Assembly (NCBI GenBank): GCA_051003795.1
Contig: JBPCKZ010000152.1
Span: 12,023-76,022, forward strand
Origin: JALYXS01 sp051003795
Lineage (GTDB): Bacteria; Acidobacteriota; Terriglobia; Bryobacterales; Bryobacteraceae
DNA length: 64,000 bases
Direction: 5' to 3'
Below the pieces are notes generated by a model. The model was not told where the DNA came from. It saw only the letters and a list, made by a program, of their open reading frames with translations, and searched no databases. Positions 28,218 to 37,015 of this stretch are shown piece by piece. A program made the translations under genes and the position numbers. Position 1 is the stretch's first letter; the number at the start of each line of letters is the position of its first letter.

Positions 28218-31200
28218 TTAGAACACCAGGCGCATGCCGAACTGGATGTTCCGATCGCCGCCCCCCAGTACGATTTGCCCGAATTGCGGGTCGGTCAGGT
28301 TCGTCGTGGCGCCGCGCGCTTCGAGCTGCGGATGGTTGAACACGTTGAAAAACTCGGCCCGGAATTGCGCGTTGTAATGTTCCCGGAAGCGGTTGTTTTT
28401 GATCAGCGAGAAATCCGTGTTGATGCGGCGCGGTCCCCGCAGATCCGGTTGGCTCAACGAATCCGTCGGAACGGTGAACGGCGCCGCGGTCTGGAATGCC
28501 GTCGTATCGAACCAATGATTCAGAGTTTGTCCGCTCGATAGCACCGGATCTTTCAAGCGGTTTGCCCGCCCATTGGTCGCAATGAAGTTCAGCAGGTTCG
28601 TTTGGTCCGGCGCCTGAATCAGAATGGGCCGCCCGCTCTGGAATACGGAAATGCCGCTCGCCTCCCAGCCGCCCAGCGCCCAAGCCGCGATGCCGGTATT
28701 CAAATATTGCCTTCCCTTTCCAAACGGCACCTCGTAAATGTAACTGAGCACAAGCCGTTGCGGAGCGTCGTTAGCTTCGAGGCCGCGGTTGTACTTCGCG
28801 TTATAGAGAGCGTTCGAAGGGCCGACCACCCACGTGTTCGATTGCGCCGTGCTGGCGATCGTCTTCGAAAGCGTGTATCCGAGCGTGAACAGAAACCCAT
28901 GCGACATCTGCTTCTGAATGCGCAGCGTCATGCTCTCGTATTCCATGTCGGCATAGGGATCGCGGAAAATCAGGATGTCGCCATATTGCGGATACGGCCG
29001 CAGAAGCTGTCGCAACTGAACCGTAGGCGTCCCAAGAATACCGGTCGTGACGTTTCCATAAAACGGGTTAGACACCTGCGAAGTCAGCTTCGACCCGAGC
29101 GTCAAAAGAGCCGGATCGTTCTGGTTATTCTGCCGGTTCCAGAATAGGTGAGTCATCTTCGAGCCGACGTATCCCACTTCGGCAATCAGCGAAGGCGTGA
29201 TTTCCCGTTGAATGTTGAATGTCCAGTTACTTAAGTACGGCGTAGGCCGGTTCAACTGATCGCCGCGCACGTTCTGGCCGACGAAATCGCCTTTCCCGGG
29301 TTGTTGAATGCCCGTCACAAACGCGTTGGTCCAAGAGCCGCCGGGTGGCGGAGTATTGGCGTACGGGCTGGGATTTCCGAGCGAACCCGCATCCGAGACG
29401 AAGCCGCCGGTTCCGAAATCGGTAGATGAGGCGTTCACGCCCACGAATGTCGCGTAGAAGATTGCACCGGCGGTTCGAATAACCGTCTTGCTATTCAACT
29501 TATAGGCAATGCCGACCCTCGGCTCGAAATTCTTGCGCTGCGGATTTTCCTGATAGCCGCCCGGCTTGGTCGACTTATAGACGCCTTTCAGTCCGGTAGT
29601 CGGCTCGATCCCGTTGAAATCGAAATAGCCGATCTGCCCGAACTTCTCCGCATAGGGAGTCGTGTATTCATAGCGCAATCCAAGATTGAAAGTCAGCTTG
29701 TTGTTGAAGCGGTAGTCGTCCTGAAAATACCCGGCGTAAAACTTCTGATACAGAAAGAGCGGATACTGCAGCGTCAGCGTGCTCGCGACCGGAATTCCGA
29801 GCAATAGGCTCGCCAAGCCATTGCCGCCATTGAGCGTTGTCTGAGTCGGATCGGGCCCTTGCGTGTAAGTGCGGTCGAAGTTGAATTGGCCGTCCGCGTA
29901 TTGCGAGTTGTAAGCGTTCAGCTTGATCAATTGCAGGTCCGTGCCGAACTTGATATTCTGTCGGCCTCTTACGATCGTGAAATGATACTGCGCCTGCCAC
30001 GTATCCTGCGGGTCCAGGCCCCTGGTGGCGCCGCCCAACTGATCGAAATCGGTGGGGGCCGCTTGCGTGACGCTCAAGCCGGACCCCGTGTTGTAGGTCT
30101 GGACGTTGATCACGGGAAACTGCTTATACAGAATATTGTTCGTCAGGGGCGGACCGAAACCCAGGGATTTGATGTCGAAACCCTGGCTCTTCGGGTAACT
30201 GTTGAATTGGAGGCGCGTATAACTTAGCCGCGCCTCGCCCAAGACGTTCGGCGAAAACGTGGATGTCAGGCTGATCAAGGCTTGCGTGCCTGGATTCGAG
30301 CTAACTCCTCGCGATGCGTATACCACGCCGGGAAGCGTACTGAAATTAGCGTACGGGTTATAGCCGAAGCGCCCGAAGACTCGATGCTTCTGGTTGATCA
30401 AGTGATCCACGCGGGCGAAGTAGTTATCGGTATTAGTTACGGATTTCCCTGTCCGGAGATAGTTATTGACTCCCTGGGGACCTATGCCGGGCTTGTTGGG
30501 TTCGGGGTAAAAAGTAACTACTTTCGCGGAAATCGCGCTGATCGTGTTCGGAGGAATAATGTTTCCGGGATACGGATCGCGGATGAGCTTCCCGGGGTTG
30601 CTCGGATCCGGCCTCGTCGTAGTCGGATCGTAAATGACATCCAGTTTCCCGTTCCGGTCGAAAGTGTGCGAGAAATCGCCCGCGCGCTGCGCATCCGTAG
30701 GCACCGTGCCGAGCACCTGATCCGGCGCGCCCTGCCGCACTCCTTCGTAATTGAAAAAGAAAAACGTGCGGTCGCGAATGATCGGTCCGCCTAAATTTCC
30801 GCCAAACAGGTTCCGTTGAAACAGCGTCTTGGCGATGCTGTTGCGGTTGTTCTGCCAGCCGTTCGCGTTGAGATGATCGTTGCGCAGAAACTCGTAACCC
30901 GTTCCATGGAATTGATCGGTGCCGGATTTGGTCGCGATGTTGATGATGCCGCCCGCCGCGCGCCCTAGATTGGCGGCGTAAGTCGTGGTTTCGATCTTGA
31001 CTTCGGCGACCGCTTCGACGGGCAGCGAAAACGAATTGCCCGATTCGGTGGTGCCCCGGCTCTCCGCGCCGTCGATGAGCACTCCGTTCTGTTGCGCCAG
31101 TCCGCCGCCGATCTGCGCCGTGGTTGCCACGCCCACAATTCCACCGCCGTTCGACTGCTGTCCGCTCGTCGGAATAACTCCGGGCGCCAGCGCCGCGAAG

Positions 31201-31658
31201 GAAAGCGGATTCCGCCCTAGCAGGGGAAGCTCCAACACCGGGCGCGTGTTGATCACCGTTCCGACACCCGACGTTTGCGCTTCGAGCTGCACCGCGCTTG
31301 CCTGCACTTCGACCGATTCCGATACGGTTCCGACTTGCATCGTCACATCAACCGTCGCGGTAAGGCCAACCGTCAGCGGAATATTTTCTATCCTGGACGA
31401 GCGGAATCCGCTTTTCTCGACGCTCAACTCATATGTTCCCGGAGTAAGCGCGCGCACGTAGTAAAGGCCGGCCGAGTTCGACGCCGTATGCACCGTGACG
31501 TTGGTCGCCAGGTTGCGCACGGTGACCTGGGCATCGGGAACGATGGCCTTCGAAACGTCGGAGACGCTGCCCGTAATGCTGGCCTGTTCGGCCTGGCCGA
31601 AAGCGAATGGGGCGGCGAGGAAAGCGATGCAGCAGAGACTAAGAGTTGTTCGAAGCAT
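28218..31658 (-). CDS. TonB-dependent receptor, Oar-like, first gene of the sugar operon
   Basis: A 1146-residue outer-membrane receptor. A signal peptide (LSLCCIAFLAAPFAFGQA) precedes the carboxypeptidase-regulatory domain (ASITGSVSDVSKAIVPDAQVTVRN, residues 27-115), the plug (AAGGIINIATKSGTDQFHGTGYEFLRNDHLNANGW) and the barrel (YAGYFQDDYRFNNKLTFNLGLRYEY; SNWTFNIQREITPSLIAEVGYVGSK). The protein ends in MRLVF, with the terminal aromatic expected for BAM insertion. It is presumably an energised importer of the substrate processed by the five or six downstream genes; the substrate is unknown. Over 1 kb of noncoding sequence lies upstream, enough for a regulated promoter. Confidence 0.93.
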   Translation of the reverse strand: MLRTTLSLCCIAFLAAPFAFGQAEQASITGSVSDVSKAIVPDAQVTVRNLATNVTVHTASNSAGLYYVRALTPGTYELSVEKSGFRSSRIENIPLTVGLTATVDVTMQVGTVSESVEVQASAVQLEAQTSGVGTVINTRPVLELPLLGRNPLSFAALAPGVIPTSGQQSNGGGIVGVATTAQIGGGLAQQNGVLIDGAESRGTTESGNSFSLPVEAVAEVKIETTTYAANLGRAAGGIINIATKSGTDQFHGTGYEFLRNDHLNANGWQNNRNSIAKTLFQRNLFGGNLGGPIIRDRTFFFFNYEGVRQGAPDQVLGTVPTDAQRAGDFSHTFDRNGKLDVIYDPTTTRPDPSNPGKLIRDPYPGNIIPPNTISAISAKVVTFYPEPNKPGIGPQGVNNYLRTGKSVTNTDNYFARVDHLINQKHRVFGRFGYNPYANFSTLPGVVYASRGVSSNPGTQALISLTSTFSPNVLGEARLSYTRLQFNSYPKSQGFDIKSLGFGPPLTNNILYKQFPVINVQTYNTGSGLSVTQAAPTDFDQLGGATRGLDPQDTWQAQYHFTIVRGRQNIKFGTDLQLIKLNAYNSQYADGQFNFDRTYTQGPDPTQTTLNGGNGLASLLLGIPVASTLTLQYPLFLYQKFYAGYFQDDYRFNNKLTFNLGLRYEYTTPYAEKFGQIGYFDFNGIEPTTGLKGVYKSTKPGGYQENPQRKNFEPRVGIAYKLNSKTVIRTAGAIFYATFVGVNASSTDFGTGGFVSDAGSLGNPSPYANTPPPGGSWTNAFVTGIQQPGKGDFVGQNVRGDQLNRPTPYLSNWTFNIQREITPSLIAEVGYVGSKMTHLFWNRQNNQNDPALLTLGSKLTSQVSNPFYGNVTTGILGTPTVQLRQLLRPYPQYGDILIFRDPYADMEYESMTLRIQKQMSHGFLFTLGYTLSKTIASTAQSNTWVVGPSNALYNAKYNRGLEANDAPQRLVLSYIYEVPFGKGRQYLNTGIAAWALGGWEASGISVFQSGRPILIQAPDQTNLLNFIATNGRANRLKDPVLSSGQTLNHWFDTTAFQTAAPFTVPTDSLSQPDLRGPRRINTDFSLIKNNRFREHYNAQFRAEFFNVFNHPQLEARGATTNLTDPQFGQIVLGGGDRNIQFGMRLVF

Positions 31659-32669
31659 ATTGCGCGCCAGTTTATCAAATTTTCGAAATGGCCCGGAACA
31701 AAAAGTCCGGAATGTTCGGTAACGGCCGCTTTCGCAAAGATTTTCGATTCATCTCAATCGTTTGCGATCCTCGCGCTGCATCGCGCCCACGATCCGCGCC
31801 TAACATCCAACCAGAAGTACCTTCGTGGCCACGAAGCTTTCGTCAGTAGCACGGTGAACTGCCTCCCGGCGCCCTAGAAAGGCTCGACGCATGGCTGGAA
31901 TTCCCAGACTATGCCAACGGGAGCATTAGGAATCGATTCCCGGCAGAGAGTAGCGCTGGTTAGCCGAGCGGGCGCGGGTCAAGCTTTTCGAAGCGGGACC
32001 GGCGTGACCAACTGTGCGATCATTCTGGCACTTACCCCAATCACCCCGCACGAGGCCGGTCCAAACGACCGGCCTCGCGCGGAGACGAAACCCGAATCAA
32101 AATGCCGCCCGCCAGTCCGTAGTGTCTATCGATCTCAGTCGATGTCGCGAATCCGTTTCATCACCGCTTCAACCACCCGGTCGCAATGCTCTCCCAGAAA
32201 CCTGCTGAGGCCCAGGCACTCCGCCGTTTCCGCCGTTTGGCAAGGGAACTTTTTACGACCCCCCGGTTGAGCGATGCCACGCAATTTCCCATCGCCGCCA
32301 AAGCCGGTTTCCCGGAAATGTGGTAAACGAACCGGATCTGATCGCCCCCAAGCTCGCGGCTCTCCACTTCTACCAGCTTGCGATTCGAGCGATCCCAGCG
32401 GTTATTTTGTTGCTTATATCGAATGACACACACGCGCGGATTTCCGCGTCCCGCTAGGTTGATTTACGAGCGTGGAAGTTGCTAAGCAAGTGCATTTCAG
32501 AGCAAATGCCGATTCGGCTTGAGATCAGGCAGGTCCCCGCGTAGTACAATCATTCCCTCCCTTGATCGACGGGAATGAAGTCTGGGGCGGTCAGCGGAGC
32601 TCGTTATCCCGCCAGCGATGCTGGTCAACCAGGCGCTTGAACCTAAGATCGTCTGTACAGGAGGACGCA
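31659..32669. other. 1-kb intergenic region
   Basis: Between the divergent TonB receptor and the small secreted protein. Open frames here (for example 32161-32433 minus) show no family features and poor amino-acid composition for a real protein. The only clear structure is an 11-bp inverted repeat at 32051-32077. No tRNA, transposase or CRISPR repeat is visible. It should hold the promoter of the minus-strand operon close to 31659. Confidence 0.5.
32051..32077. repeat. Perfect 11-bp inverted repeat, hairpin
   Basis: CGAGGCCGGTC (32051-32061) and its exact complement (32067-32077) are separated by a 5-base CAAAC loop. No T-tract follows in either direction, so it may be a Rho-independent-terminator-like or REP-like hairpin rather than a classical terminator. 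Confidence 0.5.
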
Positions 32670-33137
32670 ATGCGACATATCGGAACCAAGTTGTTTATCG
32701 TTGCGGCACTTACCGGGTTGGCGGCTTTTGGAGCCGACAATTCCCTCGGGACCTGGAAGCTGAACATGGAAAAATCGAAATTCCATCCGGCACCCGGTCC
32801 AGTCAAGAGTCTCACGTCCACGCGAGAAGCATCGGATGGCGGGGTCAAGGCAACCAGCACGGGAGAAAGGGCTGACGGCACTCCGGTCAACGCCAGCTAC
32901 ACGGCAAAATACGATGGCAAAGAATTTCCCGTGACCGGAGCCCCATGGGACACGATGACTCTAAAACAGGTCAACGCGAATACCTTAACCGGCACAACCA
33001 CGAAATCCAGCGGAAAGTATCGCGGCACGAGCCGAACGGTGATTTCGAAAAATGGCAAGACCATGACTACTACCAGTAAAGGTACCGGCGAAGACGGCAA
33101 GCCGTTCCACAACGTTATGGTTTACGACAAGCAGTAA
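32670..33137 (+). CDS. Small secreted protein of unknown function
   Basis: The frame is open from 32562, but the ATG at 32670 is the start: it is preceded by a perfect AGGAGG (32659-32664) at 5-bp spacing and begins a signal peptide (MRHIGTKLFIVAALTGLAAFG-A). The 155-residue product has the pattern LGTWKLNMEKSKFHPAPGPVKS followed by alternating beta-strands rich in Thr, Lys and Gly (TGTTTKSSGKYRGTSRTVISKNGKTMT), like a small lipocalin-type barrel. I recall similar proteins in acidobacteria and related soil bacteria, all of unknown role. It is convergent with the permease genes, 5 bp apart. Confidence 0.88.
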   Translation: MRHIGTKLFIVAALTGLAAFGADNSLGTWKLNMEKSKFHPAPGPVKSLTSTREASDGGVKATSTGERADGTPVNASYTAKYDGKEFPVTGAPWDTMTLKQVNANTLTGTTTKSSGKYRGTSRTVISKNGKTMTTTSKGTGEDGKPFHNVMVYDKQ

Positions 33138-33142
33138 AGCTG

Positions 33143-34393
33143 TCACTCGTATCGCAGAGCTTCGACCGGATCCAACCTCGAAGCCTTCACCGCGGGCCAA
33201 GTTCCGAAAAACAGCCCGATCGCCACCGACACCGTAAATCCCGCGATCACCGCCCAGCTTGGAACTTCGGATGGCAGCGATGGAACCAGCGCCGCTATCA
33301 GCATCGTCGCCAGAACGGCGATCAGAATCCCCAGCACGCCTCCCACGCCCGTCAACGCCATCGCTTCCGCCAGAAACTGCCCGACGATATCCCGCCTCCG
33401 CGCCCCAATCGCCTTGCGAACCCCGATCTCGCGCGTGCGCTCCGTGACGCTCATCAACATAATGTTCATTACGCCGATGCCGCCCACCAGCAATCCCAGC
33501 CCGGAGATGGCAATCGCCACCAATCCGATCAGCCCGGTAATCTTGTCGAACTGCTCGATAATCTGATCGGGCGTCGAGATGCTGAAATCGTCCGGCTGGT
33601 TTCGCGGTGTTCGCCGGACCCGTCGGATTATCTGCTCGACTTCGTCATACGCCTGCTTGCGCATCCCCGGTTTGGCTTTCGCCACGATCATGAACCGGTC
33701 CACCTGCGGATAGCGCGATTCGGCCGTGCGCAGCGGAATCACGATCTGCGTATCGTCGTCGTTCTGGCCGAAGAATCCGCCCTTCGCTTTCGCGAACACG
33801 CCGATCACGGTGTACTCGGCGCCATCGCACGTGAACGTCCGGCCCACGGCATGGCCGTCCGGATACAGCGTGTCGGCCAAATCGTTCCCCAGCACGGCGA
33901 CGTGGGCCACGCGCGCGTCTTCTTCGGGCGTGAAGTAACGCCCGGCGCGGAAATCCCGAGGGGAAAGGGAAGTGGAATTCGGCGTCGTGCCGATCACCGA
34001 AAGCGAATCGGATTCAAAACCCGGAACGCGCGCGGTGAGCGGATTTCCATTCACCACGTTCGGAATGAACAACGTTATGCCGACATCCTCCACCGAACTC
34101 GCGGAGCGCCGGATCGCATCCGCGTACTCCGGCAGAATCGCCCGGCGCTTGCGCTCTTTTTCGGAGCCGCGGCCTTGCGGAGGGCCGCTGATCTTGCTAA
34201 TGAAAACGTTGTCGGGACCCAACTCGTCGAAAAACGTCACCACGCCCTTGCGCAACCCTGTCAGCAGAGACGCCACCGTAACAACCGTCGTGATCCCAAT
34301 CACGATTCCGAGAATCGTCAATAGCGAGCGGAAGCGATGCGTCCACACGGCGCCGAGCGCCATGGTCAAATTTTGCGCGGGGCTGATGTTCAT
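33143..34393 (-). CDS. MacB-type ABC transporter permease (second of a pair)
   Basis: A 416-residue integral membrane protein. I choose the ATG at 34393, which overlaps the previous stop as ATGA, over the longer frame to 34507. The domains are an N-terminal transmembrane helix (FRSLLTILGIVIGITTVVTVASLL), a periplasmic MacB_PCD domain (to about residue 270), and a C-terminal FtsX domain with three helices (LIGLVAIAISGLGLLVGGIGVMNIMLMSVTERTREIGVRKAIGARR). The TERTREIGVRKA coupling motif is typical. MacB-like systems export peptides, lipoproteins or drugs by a mechanotransmission mechanism. No ATPase domain or gene lies in the window, so the ATPase must be elsewhere. Confidence 0.93.
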   Translation of the reverse strand: MNISPAQNLTMALGAVWTHRFRSLLTILGIVIGITTVVTVASLLTGLRKGVVTFFDELGPDNVFISKISGPPQGRGSEKERKRRAILPEYADAIRRSASSVEDVGITLFIPNVVNGNPLTARVPGFESDSLSVIGTTPNSTSLSPRDFRAGRYFTPEEDARVAHVAVLGNDLADTLYPDGHAVGRTFTCDGAEYTVIGVFAKAKGGFFGQNDDDTQIVIPLRTAESRYPQVDRFMIVAKAKPGMRKQAYDEVEQIIRRVRRTPRNQPDDFSISTPDQIIEQFDKITGLIGLVAIAISGLGLLVGGIGVMNIMLMSVTERTREIGVRKAIGARRRDIVGQFLAEAMALTGVGGVLGILIAVLATMLIAALVPSLPSEVPSWAVIAGFTVSVAIGLFFGTWPAVKASRLDPVEALRYE

Positions 34394-35643
34394 TCGGAGC
34401 GCAACGCCTCGATCGGATCGAGCTTCGCCGCGCGCGATGCCGGATACCATCCGGACGCCACGCCCACGATGGTCGAAACCGCGAGAGACACCAAAATGTA
34501 AGGCCACGTAATCCGCATGCTAATGTCGAACACGCGCCCGACGATCTGCGTAACAACCGCGCCCAGCGCCACTCCGAGCGCGCCCCCCATGCACGCCATC
34601 AGCACCGATTCGATCAGGATCTGCAGCATGATATCGAACCGCCGCGCTCCCAATGCCTTGCGGATTCCGATTTCGCGCGTGCGCTCGGTCACGCTCACCA
34701 GCATGATGTTCATGATCACAATGCCGCCCACCAGCAGCGAGATGCACGTCACCGGAATCACGACCGCCGTCACAAGGGCGAGCAGCGTATCGATGAATCC
34801 GCGGATCGCGTCGGGGGTGAGCGTGTCGAACGTGTCCGTCTGCCCCGGCCGGTTGTGAAACTTGGTGCGCAGAGCCACTCGCGTCAGATCCAACGATTGC
34901 TGAAGGCTCAAGCCCGTTCCCGGTTTCGGCCGCCCGAAGATCGCGATCGATTGCCCCTGCCCGTACATCCGGTTGTAAACCGTGATCGGAATGTACGCCG
35001 ATTTATCCTGGCTGCGCCCGAAGGCCGACCCCAGCTTTTCCTGCACGCCGACCACGACGAAATCGATTCCGTTGATCTTGATCTCCTTCCCGAGCGGAGA
35101 ACCGCCATCGGGAAACAGAATGGCGCGCGTTTCGTCGCCGATAACGGCAACGGCGGTACGCGTCCGCTCTTCCTCTTCGGTGAAAAAACGGCCTTCCGTA
35201 AGCGTGATGTCGCGAATATCGACCAGCGAAGCGGAGACGCCCAGAACCGACGACTCCTCGCAAATAAATCCTTCGCGCTTGATATCGGCGCTGTGCTGCT
35301 GGTACGGGCTGTAGAGCGTGTTATCGCTGTTGATCGATTCGAGGTAGCGGTCGTCGGCGAGAGTGAGTTGCTTGTTGCGCCGGACCTTATCGAAATATTC
35401 CTTGCGGCTCAGGCGGCCCGCCGACGCGATCTGCGCGATCAGGTACGAATCGCTGCCGAACGCCTTCGCCGTACTCTGCTCGGCATAGAGGCCCAGGCCT
35501 TCGATGGCCGAGCCGACCATGATGACGCTCGCCACGCCGATGATCACGCCGAGGAGCGTGAGAAAGCTTCGCAGCTTGTGCACGCGAATCGAATCGAAGG
35601 CGAGCTTCAGCGCGTTTATGAGGTCGTAGCGGAAACGTGCCAT
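34390..35643 (-). CDS. MacB-type ABC transporter permease (first of a pair)
   Basis: A 417-residue membrane protein homologous to the next gene. The ATG at 35643 (MARFRYDLINALKLAFDSIR) is chosen because the upstream extension to 35766 has no homology-like features. The first helix is LRSFLTLLGVIIGVASVIMVGSA, then a MacB_PCD periplasmic domain, then an FtsX domain with three helices (LLALVTAVVIPVTCISLLVGGIVIMNIMLVSVTERTREIGIRKALGARR) and the end SGWYPASRAAKLDPIEALRSE. The two permeases probably form a heterodimer. The gene overlaps its partner by 4 bp. Confidence 0.93.
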   Translation of the reverse strand: MARFRYDLINALKLAFDSIRVHKLRSFLTLLGVIIGVASVIMVGSAIEGLGLYAEQSTAKAFGSDSYLIAQIASAGRLSRKEYFDKVRRNKQLTLADDRYLESINSDNTLYSPYQQHSADIKREGFICEESSVLGVSASLVDIRDITLTEGRFFTEEEERTRTAVAVIGDETRAILFPDGGSPLGKEIKINGIDFVVVGVQEKLGSAFGRSQDKSAYIPITVYNRMYGQGQSIAIFGRPKPGTGLSLQQSLDLTRVALRTKFHNRPGQTDTFDTLTPDAIRGFIDTLLALVTAVVIPVTCISLLVGGIVIMNIMLVSVTERTREIGIRKALGARRFDIMLQILIESVLMACMGGALGVALGAVVTQIVGRVFDISMRITWPYILVSLAVSTIVGVASGWYPASRAAKLDPIEALRSE

Positions 35644-35679
35644 CCCGTGACCAGGATAACGTAAGATGAAGAATCGCCC

Positions 35680-36069
35680 TTGCTTCGCATCGCCTACAGC
35701 ATAGAATTCCTGATCGCGATCATCGCCATCTTCACATTTTGGAGCGAGGTCGGCGGCCAAGGGCATCTCGATCTGATGGCGTGGTATTGGAAGCTTGGTT
35801 TTTCGCTTGCCGCCGCCGCGGTTTGCCTCAAACTCACCGCCGCGACGCTCGAGAAGCAGAGCGTCTGGTCGAAATCCGCGCTCCGCTGGCTGCTGGCGCT
35901 TGTGCTCTTAGCCGCCGGAGCCGGCGCCGTGACTTATTTTTATCATCTCAACGAACCGGCGGATACCGACGATAGCGAGGCAATCTATTCGTCGAGTTGG
36001 CGCGCCATCGAGTCGCAAGCGACCTCGATACATGGCGATTTTGTGGTAGTGGTTCATTTTGAAATTTGA
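35680..36069 (+). CDS. Small three-helix membrane protein, 3' end interrupted by a mobile element
   Basis: A 129-residue protein with a TTG start, the only start available after the upstream in-frame TAA. It has three predicted transmembrane helices (AYSIEFLIAIIAIFTFW, LGFSLAAAAVCLKLTAATL, SALRWLLALVLLAAGAGAVTYFY). No family is recognised. The end is unnatural: the element boundary is at 36045, so the last eight residues (VVVHFEI region) and the TGA are encoded by the left inverted repeat of element 1. Joining the sequence across the two 8-bp repeats would extend the frame beyond the stop toward the ribosomal protein S1 gene, so the original C-terminus was different. Confidence 0.65.
   Translation: MLRIAYSIEFLIAIIAIFTFWSEVGGQGHLDLMAWYWKLGFSLAAAAVCLKLTAATLEKQSVWSKSALRWLLALVLLAAGAGAVTYFYHLNEPADTDDSEAIYSSSWRAIESQATSIHGDFVVVVHFEI
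36037..36044. repeat. Left target-site duplication of element 1
   Basis: GATTTTGT, repeated exactly and in the same orientation at 38519-38526. It directly abuts the left inverted repeat of the element. Confidence 0.85.
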
Positions 36070-36526
36070 CACTTAAGTACCGAATTGGTAACTAAATACA
36101 ACGCCGTTAGTGAGGAATAATCCACCGCAGATCCCCGCCGGGCCACTTCGGGCGGGCGTGTCATCTGGACTGAATCGGCGAACAGAAGCCGACTTATCGT
36201 TCCTAATCCGACCGACGTGGTCGAACGCTGCTTCTGGATTGTGACTGTCATAATCACGGAATGCCGGTTACACGACCAACTGCACCGCGTGATGCTCAGC
36301 AAACCCACACACCTATAGCACGCGGACCTCTCCCTCGGCGTTGTTGTTGGTGCGGAACGATGAAAATCGGAGAAGCAGTACTCTGTTGTATCTATACTGA
36401 TATTTGATCCCTGAGGCAAAGATTTTAGAGGTGGAAGCGTCTCGACACGAAATGCAAATCATCGATATCGACAAAGAGCGCAGGAAATGTTAGCTTTCGC
36501 TGCTGTCCGGAGGATCGCTACTGCGG
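36070..36526. other. Noncoding left arm of element 1
   Basis: No gene is supported here. The segment 36102-36195 is repeated in inverted orientation at 45206-45298; within it 36160-36195 is identical over 36 bp. It lies downstream of the CHAT gene, and belongs to the conserved end of the element rather than its cargo. Confidence 0.6.
36102..36195. repeat. Conserved internal end repeat (element 1 copy)
   Basis: Matches the reverse complement of 45206-45298 over about 94 bp, including 36 consecutive identical bases (36160-36195). The distance from the element end (57 bp to the terminal repeat) is similar in the decayed element 3. Confidence 0.8.
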
Positions 36527-37015
36527 TCAACGCCTGAGGACCTTAAGCGGCAGACTGAGTCCCTTCGCCTTGCAGGCAATCTCCCCTTCCTTAACCGCGA
36601 AATCGTACGGCTTGCCTGCAGCGATGGCATCGTAGAAGCCCTCTGCAAACTGAATTGCGGCGACGTCATCGATAGCCGCTTCCATCCCAATAGTCAAATC
36701 CGCCAGTGGTTCGGTGCGGGCTGCCAGTGAACTGCAAGCGTTGAGAATCACGCATTTTATGGATGGGTGGTGGGCGACGAGCGAGGATATGGCGTCGATC
36801 GGTGAAACGGCGATTTTGCCGGACGCGTCTTCAAACAGCAGTGAATCGAAGTCGCCGTGCCCGGAGAAATGAAGTATTTCGTAACCGTCATCCAGCAGGG
36901 CGTGCCGAACATCATCAACGGTTGTGGCGTGTCGCACTTCAAGAGAGACGCAGTCTCGCGCCTTCCCGCGCTGAAGGGCGTGGCGGATAGCGCGATCCTC
37001 TTGTGTAAGCCGCAA
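36527..37015 (-). CDS. CHAT-domain (caspase-like) protease, read in the -1 frame after the MazG-like gene
   Basis: From the TTG at 37015 the product has 162 residues, but homology-like sequence (IPKIRVIVVFANPEGTGN) continues upstream in this frame to about 37090 without any ATG or GTG, where the frame is closed by a TGA at 37093-37095. The CHAT protease core is clear: EILHFSGHGDFDSLLFED with catalytic His (residue 53 of this ORF) and IKCVILNACSSLAARTEP with catalytic Cys (residue 94). A conserved end, FAEGFYDAIAAGKPYDFAVKEGE, is typical of CHAT proteins in conflict systems. The expected form is a fusion to the MazG-like protein by a -1 shift near 37085-37093, or a decayed fusion. CHAT proteases act as effectors that cleave host or partner proteins; the target here is unknown. 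Confidence 0.82.
   Translation of the reverse strand: MRLTQEDRAIRHALQRGKARDCVSLEVRHATTVDDVRHALLDDGYEILHFSGHGDFDSLLFEDASGKIAVSPIDAISSLVAHHPSIKCVILNACSSLAARTEPLADLTIGMEAAIDDVAAIQFAEGFYDAIAAGKPYDFAVKEGEIACKAKGLSLPLKVLRR

Noticed and set aside
32000..32120. Possible CRISPR-like or tandem repeat structure
   Set aside because: Only one inverted repeat is present; there are no regularly spaced direct repeats here or elsewhere in the window.
32161..32433. 90-codon minus-strand frame in the 1-kb intergenic region
   Set aside because: No start context, no recognisable motif and biased composition; not enough to call a gene.
36054..36419. 121-codon minus-strand frame in the left arm of element 1
   Set aside because: It crosses the element end and includes the inverted-repeat and end-module sequence; composition and lack of motifs point to noncoding DNA.
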